Counted from the first letter of the stretch, positions 46,411-56,019 are shown. The stretch: DNA of 64,000 nucleotides from Mesostigma viride (GCA_009746045.1 RPFO01001900.1:1-64000), one strand, 5' to 3'. A program made the numbers and translations. The notes: generated by a model from the sequence alone, not told the origin.

Positions 46411-46926
46411 ATGATCCCGGTGAACGTGCCTCCCAACGCCTTTTCGTACGCGGACTTTGTGGGCGGGTCGTCGGTCGCGGTGGGCCGTACGACGGACAAA
46501 CAAGTTGCGGACGGGGCGTTCCCGGTGTACCGCACGTTCCTGTCGGCCCCGAACCTGGAGGAGGTCCGGAACCGCCTGCGATACTCGCTCAAGATATCGG
46601 TCCCCATCGAGACGCTCGTGCAGAAGGCGCGCATGGTGTACGAATCCCGACGCGACATCCGCTTGCTCGAGCGGCGGTCGGTGACGCGCGGCAGCTGCGA
46701 CGACCGGTGGGATCTGCTCGACGAGCTGAACCGCGATCTGATGGCGAAGATGAGCCGCGAGCGGGAACTCTATTGCAACTCGGACCTGTTCCGCCGACTC
46801 GCGAGCGTCGCGCTGGGCGAGGCCAATTTGAGCAGCTTCGTCAACCCGCTGCAGGAGTACACGGTCGAGTCCCTCCGCAACAACAAGAACAACCCCATCA
46901 TCATCGACAACATCATGGACCCCTGA
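46411..46926 (+). CDS. Hypothetical protein
   Basis: 171 aa, intact; 'atatataag' lies about 5 bp before the ATG. Helical in the middle ('VRNRLRYSLKISVPIETLVQ', 'RRDIRLLERRSVTRGSC') and a conserved-looking end 'NPLQEYTVESLRNNKNNPII'. I do not recognise it. Divergent from the resolvase gene across 36 bp that contain the shared AT-rich promoter-like stretch. Confidence 0.55.
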   Translation: MIPVNVPPNAFSYADFVGGSSVAVGRTTDKQVADGAFPVYRTFLSAPNLEEVRNRLRYSLKISVPIETLVQKARMVYESRRDIRLLERRSVTRGSCDDRWDLLDELNRDLMAKMSRERELYCNSDLFRRLASVALGEANLSSFVNPLQEYTVESLRNNKNNPIIIDNIMDP

Positions 46927-47083
46927 GTCGCGCGTGCATCGCGCACATCCGAAATGATCGCGCGGGGTTTTTACACCGACGTCCGGCGAGGACCCACACG
47001 GAACAACGACGCTTTCCGATTCGACGCTGATCCGTAAAAAGTCCATAAAAAATTGAATCAATTATCGCTCCCCTTTGTAAACA

Positions 47084-48859
47084 ATGTCACGATGCACCAG
47101 GAAGACGTTGCAGGGGAGACAATGCCTCCACGCCGCGGTCGGAAGGGGCAAGACTTGCGCCACGCACCTGGCCTGTTCTGCAAGACGGAGGGGAGTGCAC
47201 GTGGCGAGACAGGGGGGAGGGGGCGCGTGGAATGGACCGCCTCTCCCGCCCGGCGTGTGGGACTCCCTGCCCACGGACGTCGTCCGGGATATCGCGAAAA
47301 GGTCGGGTCAGTTCCTGATCGACCCGCGCGCGATGAAGGCCGGACTCAGCGGGCTCCGGAAGATCAAAGAGGAACAGGCAAAGCCGTCGATCGAGGAACG
47401 CCGTAAGTTACCCCGGTATAATGGGACCGTAGAACAAGACAAGCGGTACTCGGAACTTGGTGCTCAACTTAAGAAGATCAGTCCGTACTGGGATATGCTG
47501 GGTGACAAGCAGAAACTGCTAGGCAAAAACCGGATGCTGCAGGACAAGATTGACTGGCGGCTTTTCTTGGAGAGGAAGAGGGATCCCGGCGACAAGAAAA
47601 CGTGGTTCAACCCGAAGACGCAGCGGTTCGAAGAGCCCGACCCGCGAGTCGAGTTCTTCGAACGCCGCACCGCCGGACTCGACGCGTCCGAGTTTCCCAC
47701 CAAGGAACAATTCGAGAAGGAATTCGCGCAGTACTTGGAGGAATTGAAAAAGGGAGACCGCGACCTCTTGGACGAACCCCGCCGTCGTGGCGCGCACTTC
47801 GACCGCCGGCCGTCGACGGACATCCGCACGCGAGTGGACAAGACTCTACCGACCCTAGACGATCTGGAAATACCGATGAAGAACGTCGTGAAGGAACTCG
47901 AGCTGCGTCTGGGCAAGAAACGCAACCAGCTCCTCAAGGACGGGAAGCTGGACCTCACCGACGCGGACCTCGACACGTTCGCGCGCGTACTAAACAAGCA
48001 CGTGTTCGGAGGCGCCATGCCGGACGACGTCGTGTTCGAATTCCCCTCCCAGGACATCGTCAAAACACTGGACAGCAGATTCCTGGGAGTGACACTCGAC
48101 TCTGGAAAGTATATAGGACTGAACCATGGTACTTTCGAAAAAGACTTTAATAAGGCTCTGAACAATCCGAAAATATCATATCGCATTGACAGCATGAAGC
48201 CAGAGTCCCAGATGGAAGCGATCGCGCGAGTCGTAGGACACGAAATGGTGCATTCCGCGATGGATCATTTTGCCAAGGATAAGCGCGGCGATCGCGTCAA
48301 GGAGATCAAATACGATTACCACGGTCCCCTATTCGAGAAGCTCAACCGTCTATGGCTGGGGACCAATAACAACGACACCTCTGAGGTTTATGCCGACATG
48401 ACTCGCGAGCAATTGGAGGAGAAACGAATGAAAGATCGACGACACAAAATGCAATGGAATCCCTCGTACAAGGGAACGATGAACACGAAAGAGTATTTGG
48501 ATCATGTCGAGCGGGAAGACAAGGAATACTACGCGGGGCTGCCGCTCAAAGAGGCGCGTGATAGGCACAAGGCGCGGAAGGAAGAGCGCGAGAAGAATCG
48601 TCCGGCGGAGACGTACGAAGAGCGGTACGGCGACGAGTGGTGGTACGGCATGGCCAAGGACAGGTTCGACAATATGGAGTACAAGGGGACGGACGGATAC
48701 CACGACGCCGTGGACAAGTCGGACGACGAAGCGGAGGAATGGCACGACGCGCCCGCCGGTCAGCGAAGGGTCCGTCGGGCGCGTTCCATGGGGCTTCAAA
48801 AAAAACGCCGCCCCGTACGAGAACCATCCCGATGGCATCGAACAACGGTAAGTTCATGA
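47084..48859 (+). CDS. Zinc-motif / F-box-like / SprT-like metalloprotease fusion
   Basis: 591 aa. Residues 4-28 carry the C-x9-C-x10-C-x2-H zinc motif ('CTRKTLQGRQC' ... 'TCATH'). Next, 'VWDSLPTDVVRDIAKRSG' near residue 58 resembles an F-box helix. A long charged helical region follows. Residues ~285-450 form a SprT-like metalloprotease: 'ARVVGHEMVHSAMDHF' (zinc-binding HExxH-type: H-E-M-V-H) and 'YDYHGPLFEKLNRLWLG' (third His). SprT/Spartan proteases cleave DNA-protein crosslinks. The C-terminal ~140 residues are highly charged. The last 28 bp overlap the next gene, and the final residues may be out of frame. Confidence 0.7.
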   Translation: MSRCTRKTLQGRQCLHAAVGRGKTCATHLACSARRRGVHVARQGGGGAWNGPPLPPGVWDSLPTDVVRDIAKRSGQFLIDPRAMKAGLSGLRKIKEEQAKPSIEERRKLPRYNGTVEQDKRYSELGAQLKKISPYWDMLGDKQKLLGKNRMLQDKIDWRLFLERKRDPGDKKTWFNPKTQRFEEPDPRVEFFERRTAGLDASEFPTKEQFEKEFAQYLEELKKGDRDLLDEPRRRGAHFDRRPSTDIRTRVDKTLPTLDDLEIPMKNVVKELELRLGKKRNQLLKDGKLDLTDADLDTFARVLNKHVFGGAMPDDVVFEFPSQDIVKTLDSRFLGVTLDSGKYIGLNHGTFEKDFNKALNNPKISYRIDSMKPESQMEAIARVVGHEMVHSAMDHFAKDKRGDRVKEIKYDYHGPLFEKLNRLWLGTNNNDTSEVYADMTREQLEEKRMKDRRHKMQWNPSYKGTMNTKEYLDHVEREDKEYYAGLPLKEARDRHKARKEEREKNRPAETYEERYGDEWWYGMAKDRFDNMEYKGTDGYHDAVDKSDDEAEEWHDAPAGQRRVRRARSMGLQKKRRPVREPSRWHRTTVSS

Positions 48860-49610
48860 ACGTCTCGGTCGGCGCTCCCATCATCCTCTCCGAGGAGGAA
48901 CACGCGCGGTTCCAGGCGACCGGCGTGATGCCCGATCGCGGCGAGGAGTCCGCGCCGCCCCCGCCCGTCGCGGCGGAAGAGCCCGTCCCCTCGTCCGAAG
49001 AATCCAAGCGTCTGGTCATCGAACCCGACCTGACTCTGCCCGTCTCCTCCGCCCCGTCCAAGTCGGCCGCCACCGCCGCCGCCACGGCCGAGGAGCTCGA
49101 GGAGGGCGAGATCCCGCCGGTCCCCAGGCGGAAGGTCGAGGCGAAGGAGGACCCCGAGTCCATCCACGTCAAGGGACAAAAGTTCGCGGTCGTCAGTGTG
49201 GTCGTGCCCCCGCGCTCGGACCACTTGGCGCTCAAACTCCGCGGGTCGTTCGACGACATGGCCGAGGCCGAGAAACACGCCGAGGAGATCATGAAGGCGG
49301 ACCCCGACTTCGACATCTTCGTCGTGTCCATGTACAACTGGATCGTCCTCCCGCTGCCGGACGACATCCGTGCCGGCGTCAAGCACCGATACACCGACGA
49401 GCGGCTCGACAGGATCATGGGGAAGTACCACGAGGACCGGCTCAAGTCGAAGGAGTTTAACCAGGACCGCATCCGGGCCAGCAAAGAGCCGGCGCCAAGG
49501 GCGAGGCAGGGCCCGTGCAGGAAGGCGCCGTACCGACCGAGATCGTGCTCGAGGGCGGGCAGCCGACGTTCGAGGTGGTCGAGCACCTCCCGGACGCCGC
49601 GGCCGCGTAA
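48832..49610 (+). CDS. DUF5832-like nucleocytovirus protein, frame-broken at the end
   Basis: About 259 aa with one break near 49500. A disordered Pro/Glu/Ala-rich N-terminus (residues 30-100) is followed by the conserved region 'VKGQKFAVVSVVVPP', 'LALKLRGSFDDMAEAEKHAE' and 'DPDFDIFVVSMYNWIVLPLP', which matches a family of unknown function widespread in nucleocytoviruses (recalled as DUF5832; 'GQ.f..vSf..P...k.rG.f...eeA..ha..l...d..fd.yv..v..W'). The C-terminal tail in the second frame is acidic. Confidence 0.65.
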
Positions 49611-49636
49611 TTTTTTCGTCTCCTATTTCGTATAGC

Positions 49637-50245
49637 ATGGATTCGCTCGTGGGATCTGTACAGACGATCGGCAAGGTCGCGATGATCGGGTCGTCGGTCC
49701 TCGGGATCGTGGTCGGCACCGCGCTCCTGGCGGGGGGCACGGTGCTCTTCCTCCGGAGGAAGAAGTACGTCCAGGGCACCGCGCGCGTCACGCTCGTCCA
49801 CAAGGCCGACGCGGCGGACAAGTCCGAGAACCCGAAGCTGAAGTGCGAGGAGGTCGTGAAGACGGTCACGAGCAACAACAGCCGCACGAAGGGCACGTGG
49901 ACCGGGGGGCAGTCCACGACCACCACGACGTCCTCCACGAGTACGATCAAGACGTGGAGGTGTCTCGTCGACGTCGTGTTCACGCACGAAGGGAAGGAGC
50001 ACGGCGCCAAGATGTTCGTCGAGGGCGAGAAGCAGGCGAAGGCGGGAGACGAGGTGAAGGTCGAATGGGAGCCCGCGGATCCCGTCGGGACCCTCCGTCA
50101 ATGCTGCGTGGGTCCCTTCGCGAAGTACCTCAGCCTCGGCATGGCCGGCGTGGGGCTCGTGTTTTTGATAGGTAGCATCGTGATGATCTTGTTGAGGAAT
50201 AACAAGGCCGCGCAGACGTTCGGCGGCGTGCAGGCCTTATTCTAA
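49637..50245 (+). CDS. Membrane protein with an extracytoplasmic-type domain between two helices
   Basis: 202 aa, intact; 'cgtatagc' precedes the ATG. Helix 1 'SSVLGIVVGTALLAGGTVLFL' and a C-terminal helix 'LGMAGVGLVFLIGSIVMILL' flank a soluble beta-type domain with two cysteines ('LKCEEVVK', 'TWRCLVDVVF', 'RQCCVG'). 'WEPADPV' with 'VFTHEGKEH' resembles the DUF3592-like style of small membrane proteins, but this is uncertain. Probably a virion membrane protein. Confidence 0.6.
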   Translation: MDSLVGSVQTIGKVAMIGSSVLGIVVGTALLAGGTVLFLRRKKYVQGTARVTLVHKADAADKSENPKLKCEEVVKTVTSNNSRTKGTWTGGQSTTTTTSSTSTIKTWRCLVDVVFTHEGKEHGAKMFVEGEKQAKAGDEVKVEWEPADPVGTLRQCCVGPFAKYLSLGMAGVGLVFLIGSIVMILLRNNKAAQTFGGVQALF

Positions 50246-50742
50246 ACCACCTCTCGACCGCCGGACGTGGCGACGCACGCACACGCGTCTTCGCCCGTAG
50301 GGAGAAGTCCGTACGGTAAATTACACACCCGACAACGGGCGGGACGTATTGCATTATAATCTAATCGACCGCACAACGCGTTTGTCCACATGTTCTTTGG
50401 AAACTTGAGCAAGCTCGCGATGTCGTCCGACGTGAACGGGATCGTCTTGGTCGCGTGCTCGTCGTCGTCGAACGTCTTCAGTAGCAGCACGTCCTTTTCC
50501 ACGTCCTCGGCCAGCATGAGCGAGGCCGTGTAGTTGAAGTCGGTGCGCGAGTCGCCCGAAAAGTACACGCCCACCGACCGGCCGCGGTACGGCAGGTCGC
50601 CCGGCGGACTCAGGATGTCGTACAACACGGGATCTTGCAACACTTCGCGAATCCGCGCGAACGAGTATTCGACCGGGACGCTCACGATCAAGAGGCCCGG
50701 TCCGCCGCGCGGCAACAACACGGCGTTCGACGTATCCGCCAT
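50242..50742 (-). CDS. Hypothetical protein with a C-terminal zinc-like motif
   Basis: 166 aa from the ATG at 50742. A mixed alpha/beta body ('LLIVSVPVEYSFARIREVLQ', 'GRSVGVYFSGDSRTDFNYTA', 'FTSDDIASLLKFPKNMW') and a C-terminal 'CRVCNLPYG ... DACACV', four cysteines that could hold zinc. Not recognised. Divergent from the 50777 gene across 34 bp that carry 'gtatagtatcg'. Confidence 0.5.
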   Translation of the reverse strand: MADTSNAVLLPRGGPGLLIVSVPVEYSFARIREVLQDPVLYDILSPPGDLPYRGRSVGVYFSGDSRTDFNYTASLMLAEDVEKDVLLLKTFDDDEHATKTIPFTSDDIASLLKFPKNMWTNALCGRLDYNAIRPARCRVCNLPYGLLPTGEDACACVATSGGREVV

Positions 50743-50776
50743 CACTTTTCCGCGCGTATAGTATCGACATAAATAG

Positions 50777-51175
50777 ATGGAGAGATTTACCGCGTCGTCC
50801 GCGTACGATCTCGTGAAAGCGTCGCAAGCGGGGAAGCGGATGGTCGAGCACAAGATATCGAAGGCGCTAGAGACGTGCATCCGTTCCGCGTCGTCGCAGG
50901 GCCAGACGTCCCTCCTCTACACCGTGCCCACCTATCAGTTCGGCCTCCCCATCTATGATGTCGATCATGTGGTGAGAAAAGTGGGAAAGAATCTCGTGCG
51001 CAAAGGGTTTCGCGTGAAATTGGTTGGTCAAAATCATTTATACATCGAGTGGGGTCCCACCAAACAAAAGAAGAAACCTACTTCTACCACTACGGGCCCC
51101 ATCGCCGCTCCGACCCAGGCGGCCATCGACGCGACTCGGCGCGTCCGGTTCCAGCTAGCCAAGGGCGGACGGTGA
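50777..51175 (+). CDS. DUF5759-like nucleocytovirus protein
   Basis: 132 aa, intact. The core 'SLLYTVPTYQFGLPIYDVDH' followed by 'LVRKGFRVKLVGQNHLYIEW' matches a short family found across nucleocytoviruses ('...f.vP....G.P.yd...c..yi...L...GF.V.y..p..L.I.W'), which I recall as DUF5759. The function is unknown; small size and conservation suggest a virion or morphogenesis role. A Lys/Thr-rich tail follows. Its stop overlaps the end of the convergent small membrane gene by about 20 bp. Confidence 0.6.
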   Translation: MERFTASSAYDLVKASQAGKRMVEHKISKALETCIRSASSQGQTSLLYTVPTYQFGLPIYDVDHVVRKVGKNLVRKGFRVKLVGQNHLYIEWGPTKQKKKPTSTTTGPIAAPTQAAIDATRRVRFQLAKGGR

Positions 51176-51448
51176 GGACCGCACGGCGATCTCGATCATC
51201 CAAAGGAGGAGGAATCCCAGGAGAACGGAATTGGCCACCTCGAGCATCCCTTCCGGCGTCTGTCTCGGAACGCCTACCCTACAAAAGGCCTGGTTCGCGT
51301 ACTCGCACGCCCCTCGCGTGGCCCCCGCCGGCTCCCACGCGTTCACGCCGCCCCACTCGCCGACGGGAGGGGGGTACACGGGCGCCTTGGGGGCGTACGC
51401 CAGCCGGGGGCGTGACCAATGAGGATGCGCGACCAACACGGACGTCAT
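51155..51448 (-). CDS. Small membrane protein
   Basis: 97 aa from the ATG at 51448, with 'agtatacc' immediately upstream on the minus strand. A Pro/Gly/Ala-rich N-terminal part with one Cys pair ('ACEYANQAFCRVG') is followed by one membrane helix ('VANSVLLGFLLLWMIEIAV'). Not recognised. It lies just downstream of the D5 helicase gene on the same strand. Confidence 0.55.
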   Translation of the reverse strand: MTSVLVAHPHWSRPRLAYAPKAPVYPPPVGEWGGVNAWEPAGATRGACEYANQAFCRVGVPRQTPEGMLEVANSVLLGFLLLWMIEIAVRSSPSALG

Positions 51449-51477
51449 AGGTATACTAGCAGACAAACACGAAAAAA

Positions 51478-53683
51478 TCAGACGTCGGCGGGAGGCTCGG
51501 ACGCGTTGTCGTTCTCGAAGTCCACGCCGTACAGGTAGAACGCCTTCTTCTTCTGGACGCGGCCGTTCGCCGGGTCCTGGTCCACCGGGTACACCTTCCA
51601 CACCTTCTCGAACACGAGTTTGAGCTTGAAATCCTTGAACACGTGGTTGTAGAAATCCTCCTCGAAGACGATCCGCGAGCGCGGGTCGCGCTGGCGGTTC
51701 CAGTCGAGGAACCGCTTCTGGAACTCCTCCCAGGGGCAGTAGTTGTGTTCGACGTCCACCTCCACCCACGACACGTGGTTGAGGAACGTGTACAGCGGGT
51801 TGGACGCCTCCTGCGCCCGGCGCTGGCAATCCGCGAACCACTCCGGAAGGTGCTCGATCAGCTGGTCCGTCCCCACCTTCCGCACGAGCGCCTGGTACGC
51901 GCGGTTCCCCTTGACGATCACCCTCGCGATGTTCGACGAGATCTTGTCGTCCAGATTCACGTCCGCCTTCCCGCGGGGCTTGTTGTCGAACGGGAACAGG
52001 ATGACTCGACGCGCCACCTGGCCCGCGTTGTCCCCCGACGCGAACATGCGGTTGCCCGCCGCGATGAAGGGCGCGGTCCACGGCTTGACGGCCGCGTCCT
52101 TGTGCTTGGCCGGCAGGTTCATGCACTCCCCACTCACGAGCGACAGCCAGTCCGACTGCGCCAGGTTGAACTTGTCGTTCAGCTCGTAACTGTACACGAC
52201 CAGCTTGTCCTTGAGCTGCGACAGGCCGAACATCGGCTCGATCGTGTTCGACAGCACGCCCGCCTCGCGACCGTAGATGAAGTCCATGATGCGGACGAGC
52301 GTCGACTTGCCGGACCCGGCGATCCCCTTGAGGAAGACCATGCACTCAAACTTGTCCGACTCGCGGAGGTAGTACAGCATGCGGCCCACCGCCAGCGCCC
52401 AGAACGGCCGCTGCACGTTGTCCGGGTAGTCCTGGTCGTCCAGGATCTTCTTCACGGCGTCCGTCTCGATGTCCATCCACTCCCCCTCGTCGAAGTCGCC
52501 CTTGAACCGCCCGGGCTCGAACAGCGACTCGTCCATGTCGATGTTCTCGAAGTACCGCACCGCGCCCACGTCGTCCGGCAGGTCCGTCGCAGGGTACGGG
52601 AACCACTGGTCCGTGTCGCACTTGTAGATCCCGTTCCGGAACGCGAACACGTGGCGGTCGCGGGGACGGATCTGGAACGCGAAACTGTTGCGTTTGGACC
52701 CGTCCGCGATCCACTCCGTGATCCGCTTGCGCGCGCCGTCTTTGGACCCGAGTCCCCACGCCGATGTGCGCGGGAAATCGCACTCCTCCGACACCCACTC
52801 GGACAGCGTGCACCACTTGGTCCAGTAGTGCGTGTCGTGCCCCTCGGGCGTGCGCTGGCACTTGTACACGCTGTCGTCGTCGCCCTCGCCTCTCCGCAGC
52901 TTCTGGACGACCCATCGCGTGGTCAGCAGGATGATCAGCGATTGAAAGTTGTCCAATTTCGTGGGCAGCGCCAGCGCCTTCGCGATGAGTTCGGGGAGCG
53001 ATCCCAGCTCCTTGGCCGACATCCGGCTCTTCATCGCGCACGACGCCGTCTCCACGGTCGTGTACAGCCGCCAGATGCACGTCTGGATCGCCGGCTTGAG
53101 TTCCACCATCCCCCGGTCCTCCGCCTGTCCGCAGATCGCCAGCACGCGGGACAGCGCGCGGACGTACCGCGTGTCCACGTTCGCGTACAGGTCCACGGCG
53201 CCCGGGGCGTCGATGCGAGACAGACACGCGGCCAGGAGAGAGATCGGGTCCGCGTGCGCCTCGCGAGACGCCAGGTGGAAGACGTCGGCCATGATGTCGC
53301 CCATGGAGGCGTTCGCACGGCCGCCTCCGCCAACGCCGCGATGTCCATGATGCGGTCGTTGCTCGCCGACTTCAGCTGCGACACGAACCCGAGGACGTCA
53401 GGGTTGCCCCCGATCTCCTTGCGGAATTCGATGCGGTCGTCCTCGGGGATGGGCGTCGGTCCCGCCGCGTCCTCCCCGGTCATCTGACTCGCCGGAGCCG
53501 GACAAACGTCTTCGTCGGCCTCGCCCTCCTCCCCCCTCGCTCCTCCGCATCCTCCTGCTCCTCGTCGCTGCTGCAGGCCCCCGCCTCGTCGTCGACCAAC
53601 CGGCTCCTCTTCGCGGGGCGTTCCGCCATGATGAACGCCCCTCCCACAGTGGCCTCGGACCGCGAGCGAGCCTTTTTGGTCAT
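51478..53683 (-). CDS. D5-type primase-helicase (SF3 helicase)
   Basis: About 735 aa from the ATG at 53683, with breaks near 53535 (one G lost from a run) and 53310. The N-terminal ~130 residues are acidic and low complexity. A D5_N-like region ('HYWTKWCTLSEWVSEE', 'RHVFAFRNGIYKCDTD') precedes the SF3 ATPase: Walker A 'LKGIAGSGKSTLVRIMDF', Walker B/B' around 'LKDKLVVYSYELNDKF', sensor 'PFIAAGNRMFA' and the Arg region 'GQVARRVILFPFDN'. Homologues unwind the viral replication fork as hexamers. The priming activity is probably provided by the PrimPol-like protein at 39263. A core nucleocytovirus gene. Confidence 0.92.
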
Positions 53684-53791
53684 GACGGGTATGATATAGA
53701 CCCACAAAAATCTGAGAATGAAAACGAGCCGTCGGATCGCGACGACACGACATGATTCGATTATTATCGTGGATATGACTGTACAACCGAC

Positions 53792-54115
53792 ATGGATCGT
53801 GACGTCGCCAAGAGCGCACTGACGTCCATCTGTTCTATCTTTAGCGTCATGGGGGGGTACGTCCTGCTAGAAGATTTCAACCCGAGCGACACGTGGTTCA
53901 AGGCCCTGACGGTCTTCTCGATCGCGTACGTCGCGTCGGAACGAGTGGACATGTCGGCGTTGGCCACCGCCGTGTACTTCCTAGTATCCATCCTCGTCCC
54001 GGGCAAGGGCATCGAACTAGAATCGTTTCTAGCGACCGACGTCGGAAAAGCGTCCGTCCTGACGGACAAACGACCTTCGATCAGCGAAACGCGTGACAAC
54101 ACGTGGGTCTCTTGA
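53792..54115 (+). CDS. Small multi-pass membrane protein
   Basis: 107 aa; 'tggatatgac' and other AT-rich words precede the ATG. Hydrophobic segments at about residues 9-26 ('LTSICSIFSVMGGYVLL'), 34-49 ('WFKALTVFSIAYVAS') and 57-70 ('ATAVYFLVSILV') with an acidic C-terminal tail. Not recognised. The last 35 bp overlap the end of the convergent 54081-55094 gene. Confidence 0.55.
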   Translation: MDRDVAKSALTSICSIFSVMGGYVLLEDFNPSDTWFKALTVFSIAYVASERVDMSALATAVYFLVSILVPGKGIELESFLATDVGKASVLTDKRPSISETRDNTWVS

Positions 54116-55094
54116 AAATCAGCACCGTCGTCCACACCTCCTTCTCGAAGGTCATGGACGCGTTCGCCATCTTCGCCGAGGTCTGACGCGTCATCGCGTC
54201 GCGGACCTTCCGCAAGTTGGATTCGTACGCGCCGATGCAGCTCTCGAACATCTTGCGCGCCTCCTCCCTCCACTCCTCGAAGGTCGCAAAGTCGCCCGTG
54301 CGGATGCCGTTGTAATCCAAGTAGCCCGAGCGCCGCGCAACAAAGTGAAGGGGGTACTTGCGCAACATGCGACGGGCCATCTCCAAGTTACAGCTCTTCG
54401 TGCGTCTGCTCTCGACGGCCGCCCGGCCGCGCGATACGAGCTCGGCGATCCGCGTGCGACCGTCCGAATGCCGGTCCCAGCACTCCGTCGCGAGCACAAT
54501 GAGCGGGTGCAGCGCAGGAAAACAGTACTTCCCTTGCTGCATCGGACGGCGGGTGCCGAGCGTCAGCATCATCAACACGAACGAACCCTCCTCCAATCCC
54601 AACGCGTCCAAGAATATCCACGAGAGAGAATGCGCCACGCGCTGAGACTCGAGACGATCGACCATGTCCGCGATCCGCGTGAGCGGCGCCAGCGGTTTGC
54701 ACTCCGCCCTCGGTTCCATCGACAAGGGAAGCAACATGCGAGCCGCCAGGTAGTGGTCCTCGGTGAACATGGCCACCTGGTCGGGCTGCAGCAGCGAGTG
54801 GACGAACAGGTCCGTGATGTCGTCCCCTCGCCCCTTGTGCGCCCGGACCACTTCCGAGAACACGTCGAAGTAGCGTTCCAGGGCGTATCGCAACGACTGG
54901 CGCTCGATCAGCATGGACCGGATGCGCTCCGTGTCCTCCTCGCATTCCGTGTAGACGAACTCGTACCGCATGTCCCGCTCCTTGCGGACCGCCGCGCCGG
55001 GATCGCACTCGACCCCGAACGCCGTCTCGACATTGGCCAGACTCGACTGGTCCATGCGTTCCGCGATGCAGCTCCAGGCCTCGAAAGAGTCCAT
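54081..55094 (-). CDS. F-box-like N-terminus helical protein
   Basis: 337 aa from the ATG at 55094. The start 'FEAWSCIAERMDQSSLANVE' has the spacing of an F-box (W..I...L....L..v). The remainder is helical with conserved-looking stretches ('EDHYLAARMLLPLSMEP', 'YCFPALHPLIVLATECWDRH', 'MARRMLRKYPLHFVARRSGY'). Possibly a substrate adaptor for a host SCF ligase; I cannot name the family. Located next to the TRAF/RING gene on the same strand, which would fit a ubiquitin-related pair. Confidence 0.5.
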   Translation of the reverse strand: MDSFEAWSCIAERMDQSSLANVETAFGVECDPGAAVRKERDMRYEFVYTECEEDTERIRSMLIERQSLRYALERYFDVFSEVVRAHKGRGDDITDLFVHSLLQPDQVAMFTEDHYLAARMLLPLSMEPRAECKPLAPLTRIADMVDRLESQRVAHSLSWIFLDALGLEEGSFVLMMLTLGTRRPMQQGKYCFPALHPLIVLATECWDRHSDGRTRIAELVSRGRAAVESRRTKSCNLEMARRMLRKYPLHFVARRSGYLDYNGIRTGDFATFEEWREEARKMFESCIGAYESNLRKVRDAMTRQTSAKMANASMTFEKEVWTTVLIFKRPTCCHAFR

Positions 55095-55105
55095 CGCCGT
55101 GTCGG

Positions 55106-55953
55106 TCAGCGAAGGGAAACGTTTTCGATGGAGATGAACGAACGCCCCATCGAACCCCGCATCCCCGATTCCGCCTCCTCGTCGATCGACTCGTCCTCCC
55201 CGTCCCCGCCCCCGTCGTCGTCGTCGCCCTCGTCGCCCTCCGACTCCTCGTCCGGGTCCGGGAGGTTCACGTACTCCTGCCCCGCCTCGCACCGCTCCCA
55301 GCGGAGACAATTGTTGTCGTTGCCCGACGCCCAGATCCCGTGCAGACGGGCGCTGTTCACGAGCATGCGACACTGCGTCGACGAGAACGGGCAGATCGAC
55401 TCGTGGAGAGGGATCTCCGACAATCGCGCCACGTGGGTGCACCCGTCGCCGTTCAGGAAGAAACGACACGGAAAAAAGGCGCACTCGACGCGATGCTTGC
55501 CTACATCTTTCCGCAACACCGACTCGGAACACCCGTGCACGCGATTCGGACATTCCAGACGCTCGTGGGGACACCCTCCGTCCTTCCTGTGCTGCGTGAC
55601 CTCCTCCACGCTCCCCTGGAACTCGCACCCGCGCTCGAAGTTGGCGCACTTGCGCTTGACCAGCGACGTGATCCGGCCCAGCGTCACGAGGTGCTGCACG
55701 CGGTACCGGTGCCACGGGGCGCGACACAGGATGCACTTGCCCGTGACGGCGGCGACCACGCCCCGCGCCGTTTCTGTTTCGAGATCAGCTCCCTCGAACA
55801 CGGCTTGTTGCAGAGGATCGCCTCGCACTTACCGCCCTCCACCCTCGTGCGGCACTCGATGACCACCGGATCGTTCAACACGCACATGCAAACGTGACAT
55901 TGGAGATCGTCGGACGCCACCTGCACGTGGCGACAATCCTCCGTGCAATCCAT
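55106..55953 (-). CDS. RING-like plus TRAF-type zinc-finger protein, frame-broken
   Basis: About 282 aa from the ATG at 55953 with one break near 55800 (one base missing in 'aagccgtgttcg'). RING-like part: 'CHVCMCVLNDPVVIEC', then 'KCEAILCNK' and, after the break, 'GKCILCRAPW'. TRAF-type fingers follow: 'KRKCANFERGCEFQG', 'HRKDGGCPHERLECPNRVHG' and 'HRVECAFFPC'. The tail is very acidic ('DEGDDDDGGGDGEDES'). RING-TRAF proteins are E3 ubiquitin ligases in eukaryotes; the viral copy could redirect host ubiquitination. The His of a classic C3HC4 RING is not obvious. Confidence 0.7.
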
Positions 55954-56019
55954 GGTTCGCTAGTCTACCCAGTTCCAGACTTTTTTATTCGTGGGAAATA
56001 AACGCGTGCTTTTATTATT

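Noticed and set aside
51643-53487. 614-codon plus-strand frame opposite the D5 helicase
   Set aside because: The minus strand encodes clear SF3 motifs; the antisense product is a Val/Arg/His-rich shadow.
54093-55862. 589-codon plus-strand frame opposite the F-box-like and TRAF genes
   Set aside because: Antisense to two coherent genes; arginine-rich low-information sequence without motifs.
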